From Paenibacillus tundrae (GTDB lineage Bacteria; Bacillota; Bacilli; Paenibacillales; Paenibacillaceae): a stretch of 49,940 bases of DNA. A model generated the notes under the pieces. It did not search any database. It was given only the letters and a program-made list of their open reading frames with translations, and had not been told where the DNA came from. This document shows, piece by piece, positions 1-8,032 of the stretch (the first letter of the stretch is position 1; each line of letters begins with the position of its first letter). Both the position numbers and the translations under genes were made by a program. The stretch is taken from the NCBI RefSeq assembly GCF_030812775.1, contig NZ_JAUSTI010000029.1, forward strand, positions 1 to 49,940, read 5' to 3'.

Positions 1-27
1 TGAGCCAGGATCAAACTCTCCAATAAA
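1..27 (-). rRNA. 16S rRNA, 5' end only
   Basis: The reverse complement reads TTTATTGGAGAGTTTGATCC and continues into CTGGCTCA, the conserved 5' terminus of bacterial 16S rRNA. The gene runs leftward out of the window, so only about 27 nt are present. It is the first gene of an rRNA operon whose promoters lie at 238-386. Confidence 0.95.
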
Positions 28-130
28 GTATTGAAAAGAGCGATTAGCTCATTTTGAATCTGACGAGATTAAAAATCTCATTTGTGCTTCGAAACCATCC
101 AGTCCGAAGATGTGTACGATTTCTCAGCGT

Positions 131-182
131 CGATCTTGCAAGCAAGATCGTTACTCACTCGTTGTTCAGTTTTCAAAGATCA
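131..182 (-). promoter_or_regulatory. rRNA leader: hairpin and boxA-like antitermination site
   Basis: The minus strand at 170-182 reads TGATCTTTGAAAA, resembling the boxA element of Bacillus rrn leaders where Nus factors bind. Just downstream, 131-150 is a perfect hairpin (CGATCTTGC, AA, GCAAGATCG). Both lie between promoter P2 and the 16S start. The boxA role is inferred from position and similarity. Confidence 0.55.
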
Positions 183-237
183 AACTTGATAATTTTCTCA
201 TTTTTCGTCACCATTTTGTCTCAGCGGCGACTTTTAT

Positions 238-267
238 AATATATCATGCTTCGTGTGTTTCAGTCAA
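238..267 (-). promoter_or_regulatory. rRNA operon promoter P2
   Basis: Minus-strand -35 TTGACT (262-267), 18-nt spacer, -10 TATATT (238-243). It lies about 205 nt upstream of the 16S 5' end. It is the downstream member of a tandem pair, as is common for rrn operons. Confidence 0.7.
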
Positions 268-356
268 GCATTTTTTTGAAATTCTTTTTTCGAGCTCTTT
301 CGAACTCGTTAATCTCTACAAAACGTCTCGACCAAGCAAGCAAAGCAACGAGATAT

Positions 357-386
357 AATGTACCATAGAAATGATCGAAGAGTCAA
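357..386 (-). promoter_or_regulatory. rRNA operon promoter P1
   Basis: Minus-strand -35 TTGACT (381-386), 18-nt spacer, extended -10 TGGTACATT with the hexamer at 357-362. It overlaps the last bases of bofA upstream. Together with P2 it fills the otherwise gene-free 28-386 stretch. Confidence 0.65.
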
Positions 387-656
387 CTACCCAAACAAAG
401 AAATTTTCAAACCCAATAATAGCCCTACTCCAGGCAGCCCGAGAATACTCACGGTACCTATCGTGGCAGGATTCAGAGGGATGTACGCCCCTGTAATCAA
501 CCCTGAATAATTCACGATATAAATTCCCACAGCCGCTAGTACAAGATGGATTCCGAATGAGGTAAGCCAAGCAAGCCCAATTCTCTTCTTGAACAAGATG
601 ACTAACAGCGCAAGCAATGATACAACTAGTACACTTCCTAGTATTAAACTCTTCAT
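387..656 (-). CDS. bofA: BofA family pro-sigma-K processing inhibitor
   Basis: About 89 residues, an integral membrane protein. In B. subtilis, BofA with SpoIVFA holds the SpoIVFB protease inactive in the mother-cell-derived membrane, delaying pro-sigma-K cleavage. The protein shows two hydrophobic segments (about residues 4-20 and 28-50), then the conserved C-terminal stretch with INP/LNPATIG and ILGLPGVG, ending in a hydrophobic tail. Start chosen at 656 because GGAGG lies 8 nt upstream; an in-frame ATG at 671 sits before that site and would be unassisted. Its place after yaaL and recR and before an rRNA operon matches B. subtilis recR-yaaL-bofA-rrnA, which supports the assignment. Confidence 0.88.
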   Translation of the reverse strand: MKSLILGSVLVVSLLALLVILFKKRIGLAWLTSFGIHLVLAAVGIYIVNYSGLITGAYIPLNPATIGTVSILGLPGVGLLLGLKISLFG

Positions 657-690
657 TATCCCCGCCTCCATTTCATTTCAATTTATTCAG

Positions 691-969
691 CTATCCACTT
701 AAACCTCGATCCATCATCACTGCTCCATCCATTTCTGCCCGCTTAGCTCGCTTCAAATGAATTTGGTACTTTCGCTCAGCTGCTTCTAACACATAGATCG
801 CATAATCAATCTCATCCTCCCCTTGCGCCTCTTCGAATTGCCTCACGGCTCTCTCCCATTCCAGCTTAGCCTTTTGAATATCAGTATAAATCTGTTCTGC
901 TTCTCGTTCCTTCATTACTCGAGTATGTTTATCATTAGATGAGCACCTGCTACTTTTCCAAAACAACAT
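691..969 (-). CDS. yaaL: YaaL-type DUF2508 family protein
   Basis: About 92 residues, soluble, highly charged and probably largely helical. No enzymatic motif is visible. The central part (WERAVRQFEEAQ, then YVLEAAERKYQIHLKRAKR) matches the pattern of the small YaaL/DUF2508 proteins found next to recR and bofA in Bacillota; function is unknown. Start chosen at 969 since GGAGGGGG precedes this ATG by 7 nt; an in-frame start at 1011 lacks such a site. It is followed by bofA 34 nt downstream, so the two are likely co-transcribed. Assignment rests on neighbourhood plus weak family resemblance. Confidence 0.75.
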   Translation of the reverse strand: MLFWKSSRCSSNDKHTRVMKEREAEQIYTDIQKAKLEWERAVRQFEEAQGEDEIDYAIYVLEAAERKYQIHLKRAKRAEMDGAVMMDRGLSG

Positions 970-1127
970 AAGCTCTCCCCCTCCAGATCTGAAACAGCAT
1001 ATCTCATACATATCAAGGAGAGGACAAACTTAGAACTTATTCCATGAATATTCCTGTACACAGACTTTCAACTCACAACGTCACTACATCCACCCCTCTC
1101 AAACTACCGACCTACACATCCAATAAA

Positions 1128-1157
1128 ACAAAAAAGAGAACCCCGAGGGGTTCTCTG
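1128..1157 (-). terminator. Terminator downstream of recR
   Basis: Perfect 10-bp inverted repeat AGAGAACCCC / GGGGTTCTCT (1135-1156) followed on the minus strand by a T run. It lies 80 nt past the recR stop and separates recR from yaaL. Confidence 0.85.
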
Positions 1158-1238
1158 ATTAAATTCGTTTACATTGCTATACTTATCAGCTAATAAAACA
1201 ACACATCGAATACTGTCCTTCAGATCATAGCTAGGCGT

Positions 1239-1838
1239 TTAACGCACCTCTCTACGACCCTCTAGCGCTTTGGATAATGTTACTTCATCTGCGTACTCCA
1301 AGTCTCCACCAACAGGCAATCCATGAGCAATACGAGTTACTTTGATTTCAAACGGACGAACCAAACGGGAAATGTACATCGCTGTAGCTTCTCCCTCAAT
1401 GTTCGGATTCGTTGCCAGGATCAACTCCTGTACTCGTTCATCACTCAACCGAGTCAGCAGTTCCTTCAGACGAATGTCATCCGGCCCAATACCCTCCATA
1501 GGAGAGATCGCACCTTGCAAAACATGATAATATCCATCGAATTCTTTCGTACGCTCCATAGCCACCAGATCTTTAGAATCTTGAACAACACAGATTACCG
1601 AAGTATCCCTCGATTTATCCTGACAGATCCGGCATGGATCTGTATCTGTGATATTACAGCACACAGAACAGTAATGAAGGTTACGCTTCACACTGACAAG
1701 TGCTTTGGCAAAATCAATAACATCGTCTTCCTTCATGTTAAGCACATGAAAAGCTAATCGTGCCGCTGTTTTAGGTCCAATACCCGGTAAACGAGTAAAG
1801 GCGTCAATTAGCTTGGCTATCGGTTCGGGATAATACAA
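1239..1838 (-). CDS. recR: Recombination mediator protein RecR
   Basis: 199 residues, the usual RecR length. RecR works with RecF and RecO in loading RecA at gaps during recombinational repair. Visible features: N-terminal helix-hairpin-helix (FTRLPGIGPKTAARLAFHVL, residues about 14-33), a four-cysteine zinc finger (HYCSVC and PCRIC, about 55-72), and a Toprim domain starting at VICVVQDSKDL with the acidic GAISPMEG segment. It follows ybaB by 34 nt in the same direction, the usual dnaX-ybaB-recR arrangement. A terminator follows at 1128-1157. Confidence 0.97.
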   Translation of the reverse strand: MYYPEPIAKLIDAFTRLPGIGPKTAARLAFHVLNMKEDDVIDFAKALVSVKRNLHYCSVCCNITDTDPCRICQDKSRDTSVICVVQDSKDLVAMERTKEFDGYYHVLQGAISPMEGIGPDDIRLKELLTRLSDERVQELILATNPNIEGEATAMYISRLVRPFEIKVTRIAHGLPVGGDLEYADEVTLSKALEGRREVR

Positions 1839-1872
1839 TCGATTGCGTCTCCTTTTACAGGATCAATTTAAA

Positions 1873-2184
1873 TTAAAATAATCCCGGAATTTTCATGCCG
1901 CCTGTGAATTTACCCATATCTTGATTGGCAATCTCATCAGCTTTGGTCATAGCATCATTTACAGCAGTCATTACAAGATCCTGCAGCATTTCTACATCTT
2001 CTGGATCTACCGCTTCAGGTTTAATTGTAATAGCAAGCAATTTTTTGTGTCCGTTAACCTCTGCTGTCACAACGCCTCCGCCAGAAGTACCTTGAACCGT
2101 TTTGTCCGCAAGTTCCTCTTGTGCTTTCAACATTTGCTCCTGCATTTTCTTCACTTGTTTCATCATTTGGTTCATGTTATTCAT
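1873..2184 (-). CDS. ybaB: YbaB/EbfC family nucleoid-associated protein
   Basis: 103 residues. YbaB/EbfC proteins are small dimeric DNA-binding proteins of the nucleoid. The sequence shows the typical N-terminal MNNMNQMMKQVKKMQEQM helix, a glycine-rich TSGGGVVTAEVNGHKKL turn, IKPEAVDPEDVEMLQDLV, and a C-terminal methionine/glycine-rich tail (GGMKIPGLF). AGGAGA lies 8 nt before the ATG. It is placed between dnaX and recR as in most bacteria, and probably belongs to the same transcript. Confidence 0.95.
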   Translation of the reverse strand: MNNMNQMMKQVKKMQEQMLKAQEELADKTVQGTSGGGVVTAEVNGHKKLLAITIKPEAVDPEDVEMLQDLVMTAVNDAMTKADEIANQDMGKFTGGMKIPGLF

Positions 2185-2234
2185 AACTTTTCATCTCCTT
2201 AGGTATAGTTATCGCACCAGGCGTATAGTAAAAT

Positions 2235-3992
2235 CTATTCCTTAATTACAACAAGATCCTCACCAAATAGCTGAATGGCTTCATCTATCCAAGGTTGCTT
2301 GCTGCCCGAACCCCCATCTTCATGCTCTGGTTCAAGCTTAAAGTCCTCCTTTGGCGCTTCAGAAGCTCCTTCCATTGCGCCAGTCCAATCCTTGAGCATC
2401 ATCGTCACCAGACGTGCTGAACGTCCAAGCTGTTCAGACAGTACACGTTCAATCACTTCACGATTCGCCTGTTTCTCGGTCGTTTCGCGATGGATGTTAT
2501 TTTTGAAAGCCACTAATACGTTGTCTTCCAACAAAGATACCGGTTCACCGTCCATAAACCAAGCATGAACTGTGACTTTCTCCTCTTTTACACGCTGCAA
2601 AATCTGACTCCACTTTTTGCTGATCTCCATAAAATCAGGCGACCCTTTACGCGCAACATACTGATCCAAATTCGCGGGCAACTTCGCTGGCGAGTTCCCT
2701 CTAGACACAGGAGCCCGTGTCGCCGGACGAGAAGGACCGCTCGAGGCAGATTCCCCACCAGATAACCCACTCTTAAGTGCCCGATCTAGTTTCTTCTCAA
2801 GCTCAGCAAGTTGTTGCTTCAACCGGCCAATCTCTCCACTATCGGACGATGGCGCAGTAGATCCAACACTTGACGAAGCTACCGCTTGATCAGCCACTAC
2901 GCCTTGCGCGGGAATACTGCATAGTTTGAGCAACGCAACTTCAAACAGCGTCTGTGGTTGGACTGCATATTTCATTTCACTCTGGTACCGATTAAGTGTA
3001 TCGATCATTTGGAACAACTGTTCCTTAGTGAAGGATTCAGCCATATCTCGGAATGACTCAGGGTTGAGTACACGATCCGTGAGCTTATCTGCATCCGGTA
3101 CCATCTTAATCATAAGCAAATCACGGAAATAATAAAGCAAATTCTCCATGCATTTGTCTGCACTCTTGCCTTCATGCATAAATCCTTCAATCATCTGCAG
3201 AATATGACCGACGTCACCCTTCAATAGAGAGGCAGCAAGCTTCGCAAATTGTTCAGATGGAATCCCACCGGTCATATCCATGACCTGCTGATAGGTTACC
3301 TTCCCATCCGTAAATGAGGAGATCTGATCCAATACGCTAAGCGCGTCCCGCATCCCCCCGTCAGATAGACGGGCAATGTATTGAAGTGCATCAAGGTCAG
3401 CTTCCATACCTTCTTGCTCACAGATTAGAGCTAAGCGTGCTGTCTGCTCCTCCAACGACACTCGGCGAAAATCAAATCGCTGACAGCGAGATATAATCGT
3501 GGCCGGTAGGCGATGGGGCTCGGTTGTTGCCAAAATAAACATAACATGCGGAGGAGGTTCTTCCAACGTTTTAAGTAGCGCATTGAAGGCCTCTGTCGTA
3601 AGCATGTGTACTTCATCAATAATATAAACTTTCTGTCGAACCTCGGTTGGCGCATATTTAACCTTTTCCCGAAGATCACGGATCTCTTCAACACCACGGT
3701 TGGATGCCGCATCAATCTCTTGTACATCCATTACCGCACCAGTTGTAATCCTCCGGCATGCTTCGCACTCGTTACAAGGCTCGGGCGCAGGTCCACGTTC
3801 GCAGTTCACAGCTTTGGCCAAAATCTTGGCAGCACTCGTCTTTCCCGTTCCTCTAGGGCCACTAAACAAATAGGCATGGGAAGTCCGCTGTTCACGAATC
3901 GCGTTCTGCAAGGTTTGAATAATATGCTGCTGTCCCACCATATCTTGGAACGACTGGGGACGCCAAGCCCGGTATAACGCGATATGCTCCAT
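2235..3992 (-). CDS. dnaX: DNA polymerase III subunits gamma and tau
   Basis: 585 residues. DnaX is the motor subunit of the clamp loader and ties the polymerase cores to the helicase. Domains in order: AAA+ ATPase with Walker A GPRGTGKT (45-52), a zinc module with Cys 64, 73, 76 and 79, Walker B/DEVH (YIIDEVHML), sensor 1 ATTEPHRLPATIISRCQRF, then the clamp-loader collar, a low-complexity Ser/Pro/Ala linker (about 365-435), and a tau-like C-terminal domain. No A-rich slippery heptamer for programmed frameshifting was seen at the gamma end, so gamma production cannot be inferred. It lies downstream of the SRP RNA, as scr-dnaX in B. subtilis. Confidence 0.96.
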   Translation of the reverse strand: MEHIALYRAWRPQSFQDMVGQQHIIQTLQNAIREQRTSHAYLFSGPRGTGKTSAAKILAKAVNCERGPAPEPCNECEACRRITTGAVMDVQEIDAASNRGVEEIRDLREKVKYAPTEVRQKVYIIDEVHMLTTEAFNALLKTLEEPPPHVMFILATTEPHRLPATIISRCQRFDFRRVSLEEQTARLALICEQEGMEADLDALQYIARLSDGGMRDALSVLDQISSFTDGKVTYQQVMDMTGGIPSEQFAKLAASLLKGDVGHILQMIEGFMHEGKSADKCMENLLYYFRDLLMIKMVPDADKLTDRVLNPESFRDMAESFTKEQLFQMIDTLNRYQSEMKYAVQPQTLFEVALLKLCSIPAQGVVADQAVASSSVGSTAPSSDSGEIGRLKQQLAELEKKLDRALKSGLSGGESASSGPSRPATRAPVSRGNSPAKLPANLDQYVARKGSPDFMEISKKWSQILQRVKEEKVTVHAWFMDGEPVSLLEDNVLVAFKNNIHRETTEKQANREVIERVLSEQLGRSARLVTMMLKDWTGAMEGASEAPKEDFKLEPEHEDGGSGSKQPWIDEAIQLFGEDLVVIKE

Positions 3993-4113
3993 GATGCGTT
4001 ACCTTCCTTCCACTTCGCATTCGAGTCCTTTGTCGTTCCCCCATTATACTATATTCCGGGGTGAATCCAAACTTTATCTGACCCACTTCTGCGTGGTTTT
4101 TTGTAGACATATC

Positions 4114-4151
4114 AAAAAGACCTCTGCATACATACAACTGCAAAGGTCTCT
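4114..4151 (-). terminator. Terminator of the SRP RNA gene
   Basis: On the minus strand, AGACCTTTGCA and TGCAGAGGTCT form a hairpin followed by TTTTT. It sits just downstream of the SRP RNA and upstream of dnaX, so most transcripts from the RNA promoter should end here. Confidence 0.85.
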
Positions 4152-4166
4152 AATTCTAATAGTAAG

Positions 4167-4436
4167 CCGTGCACCTGCTATCGATAATTGCGATCCGAGT
4201 GGCACCCCTGAACAATAGCTCAGGCTAGGCAACCCTCCGGCACAAGAGTGATCTCACTTATGGCTGCTTCCTTCCGGACCTGACCAGGTTCATGAGTACT
4301 CATTGCGGAGGACCCAACCGTCAACACCACGTTCAGGGACCAAACCTCACATCGACAAAACCTCTAGCAGGAATTCAACCTCGCTGTAGCGGATTGCGAG
4401 TTACAGGGCACCGCTACCTCCCCATCTAGCACGGTA
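4167..4436 (-). ncRNA. ffs: Signal recognition particle RNA (large, Alu-containing)
   Basis: The RNA pairs with Ffh and targets secretory and membrane proteins to the translocon. The minus strand holds the SRP helix 8 signature GTCAGGTCCGGAAGGAAGCA (GGAA tetraloop and asymmetric loop). The 5' part, GTGCTAGATGGGGAGG then GTAGCGGTGCCCTGTA, is the Bacillus-type Alu domain, and the 5' CCGTGC pairs with the 3' GTGCACGG, closing the molecule at about 270 nt. Large SRP RNAs of this kind are typical of Bacillales. Ends are estimated from the terminal pairing and the promoter at 4443-4471. Confidence 0.95.
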
Positions 4437-4442
4437 AGAAAT

Positions 4443-4471
4443 AGTATAACGTAAGGTAGTATAAATTGCAA
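4443..4471 (-). promoter_or_regulatory. Sigma-A promoter of the SRP RNA
   Basis: Minus-strand -35 TTGCAA (4466-4471), 17-nt spacer, -10 TATACT (4443-4448). The predicted start at about 4436 matches the closing helix of the RNA. The rest of 4475-4625 shows no gene or clear signal. Confidence 0.8.
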
Positions 4472-4627
4472 CCAGAGGGAAATGGGAAGAGCTTATTAAT
4501 TGTTACCAATTGATCTAGAATGCCGCTCGACCTACTTCACGATGTAGAAGACTAGTCTTAAAAAAGTCTAGAAACTAGGTTCCTTATCGTTGATCATTCT
4601 CTACTGCCCATGCGTAAACAAACATAT

Positions 4628-4653
4628 AAAAACCCCTGCCAAGATGACAGGGG
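4628..4653 (-). terminator. Terminator of rpmE
   Basis: CCCCTG / CAGGGG hairpin followed on the minus strand by a T run, 46 nt past the rpmE stop codon. Confidence 0.85.
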
Positions 4654-4698
4654 TGGGTTTGGATGCAATTAGCAGACAATTCCCGAAGGATTGCTGAA

Positions 4699-4896
4699 TT
4701 AGATTCCGTATTTTTTCTTGAAACGATCCACACGACCGCCAGCATCGATAAACTTCTGTTTACCAGTGAAGAACGGGTGGCACGCGGAGCAAATCTCTAC
4801 ACGAAGTCCGTCTTTAACCGAACCAGTCTCAAAAGTATTACCGCATGCGCAGGATACTTGACCAATCGTGTATTTAGGATGAATTGCTTCTTTCAT
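4699..4896 (-). CDS. rpmE: 50S ribosomal protein L31, zinc-binding type
   Basis: 65 residues, full length. L31 bridges the ribosomal subunits near the 5S rRNA. The zinc ligands of the C+ form are present: Cys16 and Cys18 (SCACG), Cys36 and Cys39 (CSAC). The C+ form is normally used under zinc sufficiency, while C- paralogues replace it under zinc starvation. SD AAAGAGGTG lies close to the ATG. It has its own promoter (4961-4989) and terminator, so it is a monocistronic unit downstream of the radical SAM gene. The order rho-rpmE matches B. subtilis, with the radical SAM gene intervening here. Confidence 0.98.
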   Translation of the reverse strand: MKEAIHPKYTIGQVSCACGNTFETGSVKDGLRVEICSACHPFFTGKQKFIDAGGRVDRFKKKYGI

Positions 4897-4904
4897 TACC
4901 TTTC

Positions 4905-4933
4905 ACCTCTTTCCGCCCTGAGCCTCAAGCGGA
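4905..4933 (-). promoter_or_regulatory. Candidate L31 mRNA leader hairpin next to the SD
   Basis: In the short rpmE leader the minus strand forms a hairpin with TCCGC/GCGGA at its base and TTGAG/CTCAG above it (4912-4933), ending directly at the AGAGGTG Shine-Dalgarno (4905-4911). Many ribosomal protein mRNAs carry autoregulatory leaders, and L31 leaders are known in Firmicutes. That this is one is inference from position and shape. Confidence 0.4.
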
Positions 4934-4960
4934 CCCAGAGTAAATGGCACAACTCCGAAG

Positions 4961-4989
4961 ATTATAACATGGCATATTGCCAGTTGCAA
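4961..4989 (-). promoter_or_regulatory. Sigma-A promoter of rpmE
   Basis: Minus-strand -35 TTGCAA (4984-4989), 17-nt spacer, -10 TATAAT (4961-4966). The predicted leader is about 58 nt. Confidence 0.8.
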
Positions 4990-4999
4990 TCCATAATTA

Positions 5000-6274
5000 T
5001 CAAGAGGTGATCAGGCGCTTAGGACGTGCCATTCCAGCTGGTGGAACATGTGTAAACGAGCCAATCACGACGTCAGGCAACTCTTCTTGGAAGATTTCGA
5101 TCATCTGCTTCATTCCCAGTATGTCACCTTGAGCCGGAGGAATTAGCTCCAAATAACTTTCAGGGTCAATATTGAGATTACGCATCTGAATGAGACGTAG
5201 TTTGGTTCTGCGCGCAAACTCAACCATCGCTTCAATCTCTTCCTCACGATCTGTTACACCCGGGAAGATCAAATAGTTAATGGAGGTGTATACACCTTGT
5301 TCTGCGGCATACTTCATGGATTTCTCGACATTAGCCAAGGTATAACCACGAGGTTTGTAATAGGCATTATAATGATCGTCCAAAGCACTAATTGTACTTA
5401 CGCGCATCAGATCCAGCCCTGCATCTACAATACCTCTAATATGATCATTCAATCCAGCATTCGTATTAATGTTGATGTATCCCATATCTGTGATGGAACG
5501 CACTTCACGAATAGCCTCAATAATCAGTTTAGCCTGCGTGGATGGTTCACCCTCACAGCCTTGTCCAAAACTGATAATGGATTCCGGCGTTTTCAAATGC
5601 TCCAGCATAACTTCAACAATTTCATCCACACGTGGACGGAAATTCATACGTGTCTGCGGAGATACAAAACCACTGTCATCTGGTTGTTCAGAAATACATC
5701 CGAAGCAACCTGCATTACAGGAGTATGATACAGGCACGCCACCTTCCCAACGATTCAGGAACGTGTTGGATGAAGTTAAGCATTCATATCCCAGCGCACA
5801 ATTCGATAGATGAGTATACAAGCGATTTTCCGGATATTTTTTCGTCAAATGATTCACACCTGACTTCACATCATCCCGGTCGCAGTTAAGCGGGTTCCAC
5901 TTATCTGGACTATCCGACTTCGCAGCCGTGACATAAAAACCGCCATCTTTCCAGACAACTGCCGAATAACCGAACAAAGGCAACTTGTACTCCTTATCCG
6001 TCTTCACATAACCTGGCAGGCACAGCCGGGTGAAGCCTTGCGGCAACAACGCACCTACAGCTTGTGTATCACTAGGCATTGGCAACATCTCGCCCGTATC
6101 GGGATCCATACCAATTGGACGAGTGCTCGGCAATCCTACCAATGTCGCTCCATCTGGCAGAGGAATAAGCTCATCCTCCATAATTTCAACAATCATATCA
6201 CCACTTCGTGCAAGTCCATACAAGGACTGGTGATCAAAGACATTACCTTTTTCATCTGCGTATACTAAATACAT
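5000..6274 (-). CDS. Radical SAM protein of unknown substrate
   Basis: 424 residues. The canonical 4Fe-4S cluster motif CNAGCFGC gives Cys186, Cys190 and Cys193 (CX3CX2C), followed by a radical SAM barrel with ISFGQGCEGEP (likely the SAM-binding GGEP-type segment), INTNAGL and VSTISALDDHYNAYYKPRG. The first about 170 residues form an extra N-terminal domain without a recognised motif, with Cys159 and Cys165 shortly before the main cluster motif. There is no signal peptide, so it is presumably cytoplasmic. SD GGAGAA precedes the ATG by 4-5 nt. It lies between rho and rpmE, but neither neighbour suggests its substrate; RNA, cofactor or peptide modification are all possible. Confidence 0.85.
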   Translation of the reverse strand: MYLVYADEKGNVFDHQSLYGLARSGDMIVEIMEDELIPLPDGATLVGLPSTRPIGMDPDTGEMLPMPSDTQAVGALLPQGFTRLCLPGYVKTDKEYKLPLFGYSAVVWKDGGFYVTAAKSDSPDKWNPLNCDRDDVKSGVNHLTKKYPENRLYTHLSNCALGYECLTSSNTFLNRWEGGVPVSYSCNAGCFGCISEQPDDSGFVSPQTRMNFRPRVDEIVEVMLEHLKTPESIISFGQGCEGEPSTQAKLIIEAIREVRSITDMGYININTNAGLNDHIRGIVDAGLDLMRVSTISALDDHYNAYYKPRGYTLANVEKSMKYAAEQGVYTSINYLIFPGVTDREEEIEAMVEFARRTKLRLIQMRNLNIDPESYLELIPPAQGDILGMKQMIEIFQEELPDVVIGSFTHVPPAGMARPKRLITS

Positions 6275-6339
6275 GATGTTCTCCTCACATCTATATGGGT
6301 TAAGCCTAAACGACGAGTGTCCAATCAGCCCATAATCAA

Positions 6340-7665
6340 CTAGGTTGTTGTTGCTGATGTGGCTGTTTGTCTTGGTGAACGACGGGTTGTTGTTGTGCCG
6401 GAATTACTCGTTGGATTATTGGCTGCTGCATCAAACGCAGCAAGGAACTCTGCATTGGTTTTGCTGTTGCGTAGCTTCTTCAGGAAGCTCTCCACAAAAT
6501 CATGTGAGTCATTCATATTTTTCCGAATAGTCCAAATTGTATCCAGCTCTTCTTTGCTAAGAAGCACTTCTTCACGGCGAGTACCCGAACGACGAATATC
6601 AATCGCAGGGAAGATACGGCGCTCTGCCAAACGACGATCCAAATGAAGCTCCATGTTACCCGTACCTTTGAACTCTTCATAGATAATATCATCCATACGG
6701 GAACCGGTGTCAATCAGAGCAGTCGCCAGAATCGTCAAGCTTCCTCCCTCTTCTACATTCCTTGCAGAACCGAAGAAGCGTTTAGGACGATGGAATGCTG
6801 CAGGGTCAATACCTCCACTTAGCGTCCGACCAGATGGCGGAATAACCAAGTTGTATGCACGAGCCAGACGTGTGATGCTATCCAGCAGAATAACGACATC
6901 TTTTTTGGCTTCTACAAGACGAAGCGCACGCTCCAATACCAATTCAGCAACTTTAATATGGTTCTCAGGCAGCTCATCAAACGTAGAAGCTACAACTTCA
7001 CCTTTAACCGAACGAGACATATCCGTTACTTCCTCCGGACGCTCATCAATCAACAGGACAAATAGTTCAATTTCAGGATTGTTCGTTGAAATGCTGTTGG
7101 CGATTTCTTTAAGGAGAAGTGTTTTACCTGCTTTGGGAGGTGCTACGATCAATCCGCGCTGTCCCAGACCTACTGGAGCAAGCACATCCATAATGCGAGT
7201 GGACAAATGGTTGGGGGATGTTTCGAGAACCAGTTTTTTCTGCGGATATAATGGAGTTAGTGCAGGGAAATGAAGTCTTTCCGCAGCGGCTGAAGGATTC
7301 TCTCCGTTTACAGCATTAACTTGCAGCAAACCGAAGTACCGCTCATTTTCTTTTGGCGTCCTACACTTACCCGATACGAGGTCACCCGTTCTAAGGTCAA
7401 ACTTGCGGATCTGCGAAGCTGAAATGTAGATATCCTCCGTACTCGGCAAGTAGTTAATCGGCCGTAAAAATCCGTATCCCTCAGGGAGAATTTCTAGCAC
7501 ACCTTGCATAAACATCAAACCACTTTGTTCAGCTTGTGCACGTAATATAGCAAAGATTAATTCTTTCTTTTTCAATTGACCGTAATATGGAATTTGATAT
7601 TTTTTGGCCAGTTTGTAAAGGTCCGTTAATTTCATTTCTTCCAAATCGGAAATTTGTAGATCCAT
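6340..7665 (-). CDS. rho: Transcription termination factor Rho
   Basis: 441 residues. Rho is a hexameric RNA helicase that ends untranslated transcription and limits antisense transcription. Domains: N-terminal helical Rho_N (about 1-45), cold-shock-like RNA-binding domain (about 50-115, with EGYGFLRP), then the ATPase core with Walker A APPKAGKT (175-182), Walker B VILLDSITRLARAYN and the R-loop/Q-loop region PPSGRTLSGGID. The C-terminus has a Thr/Ser/Ala/Asn-rich tail of about 25 residues beyond the core, which varies between species. It is preceded by a promoter at 7766-7795. Rho autoregulates in B. subtilis, but no attenuator was seen here. Confidence 0.98.
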   Translation of the reverse strand: MDLQISDLEEMKLTDLYKLAKKYQIPYYGQLKKKELIFAILRAQAEQSGLMFMQGVLEILPEGYGFLRPINYLPSTEDIYISASQIRKFDLRTGDLVSGKCRTPKENERYFGLLQVNAVNGENPSAAAERLHFPALTPLYPQKKLVLETSPNHLSTRIMDVLAPVGLGQRGLIVAPPKAGKTLLLKEIANSISTNNPEIELFVLLIDERPEEVTDMSRSVKGEVVASTFDELPENHIKVAELVLERALRLVEAKKDVVILLDSITRLARAYNLVIPPSGRTLSGGIDPAAFHRPKRFFGSARNVEEGGSLTILATALIDTGSRMDDIIYEEFKGTGNMELHLDRRLAERRIFPAIDIRRSGTRREEVLLSKEELDTIWTIRKNMNDSHDFVESFLKKLRNSKTNAEFLAAFDAAANNPTSNSGTTTTRRSPRQTATSATTT

Positions 7666-7765
7666 ATAATAACCACCTATTCAATTAATAAGTCCGTGAA
7701 ATGGATAGTTTCGCTAGATGTTCCGGCTATGGAGAGCAGGCATAACACCGCGTTCTCTTCTGTCC

Positions 7766-7795
7766 ATTGTACGGAATGTAACCGCTATAATGCAA
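7766..7795 (-). promoter_or_regulatory. Putative sigma-A promoter of rho
   Basis: Minus-strand -35 TTGCAT (7790-7795), 18-nt spacer, -10 TACAAT (7766-7771). The -35 overlaps the last codons of the small ORF upstream. It would give a rho leader of about 95 nt. Confidence 0.5.
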
Positions 7796-7967
7796 ATACT
7801 TGTCTTTGGATGTAAGTTCCGGGCGGGATGGCTATATACACAGCACTGTCCGCTAGTGAGTGAACACAAAAGTCATGAGGCGTTCGATCCGGGTAACCGG
7901 CCAAGGAGCGCAGTTCAAACAAACCGGGGGCTTGAGGAAAGGGAATGATCTCTGTTCTTACAGCCAT
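7785..7967 (-). CDS. Possible 60-residue hypothetical protein
   Basis: An ATG ORF of 60 residues starting MAVRTEIIPFPQAPG and ending IQRQVFAL. The composition looks protein-like (DFCVHSLADSAVYIAIPPG) and there is no signal peptide or membrane segment. The reading frame is also open upstream through the murA terminator, so the first ATG after the terminator was chosen. The SD is weak (GGAT about 10 nt upstream). I do not recognise a family. It lies between the murA terminator and the rho promoter, whose -35 overlaps its last codons. It may be a lineage-specific gene or a chance frame. Confidence 0.35.
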   Translation of the reverse strand: MAVRTEIIPFPQAPGLFELRSLAGYPDRTPHDFCVHSLADSAVYIAIPPGTYIQRQVFAL

Positions 7968-7981
7968 ATGATGTCTAATCC

Positions 7982-8032
7982 AAAAAAAGACCCTCCGGCC
8001 AAGGAAATCGTACATTCCACCTGGTTCCGGAG
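7982..8032 (-). terminator. Terminator of murA
   Basis: Stem CTCCGG(aa)CCAGG with CCTTGGCCGGAG on the minus strand, followed by a run of seven Ts. It lies about 105 nt past the murA stop. Confidence 0.75.

Noticed and set aside
2235..3992. Programmed frameshift in dnaX giving separate gamma and tau
   Set aside because: No A-rich slippery heptamer with downstream hairpin was found near the end of the AAA+ and collar domains.
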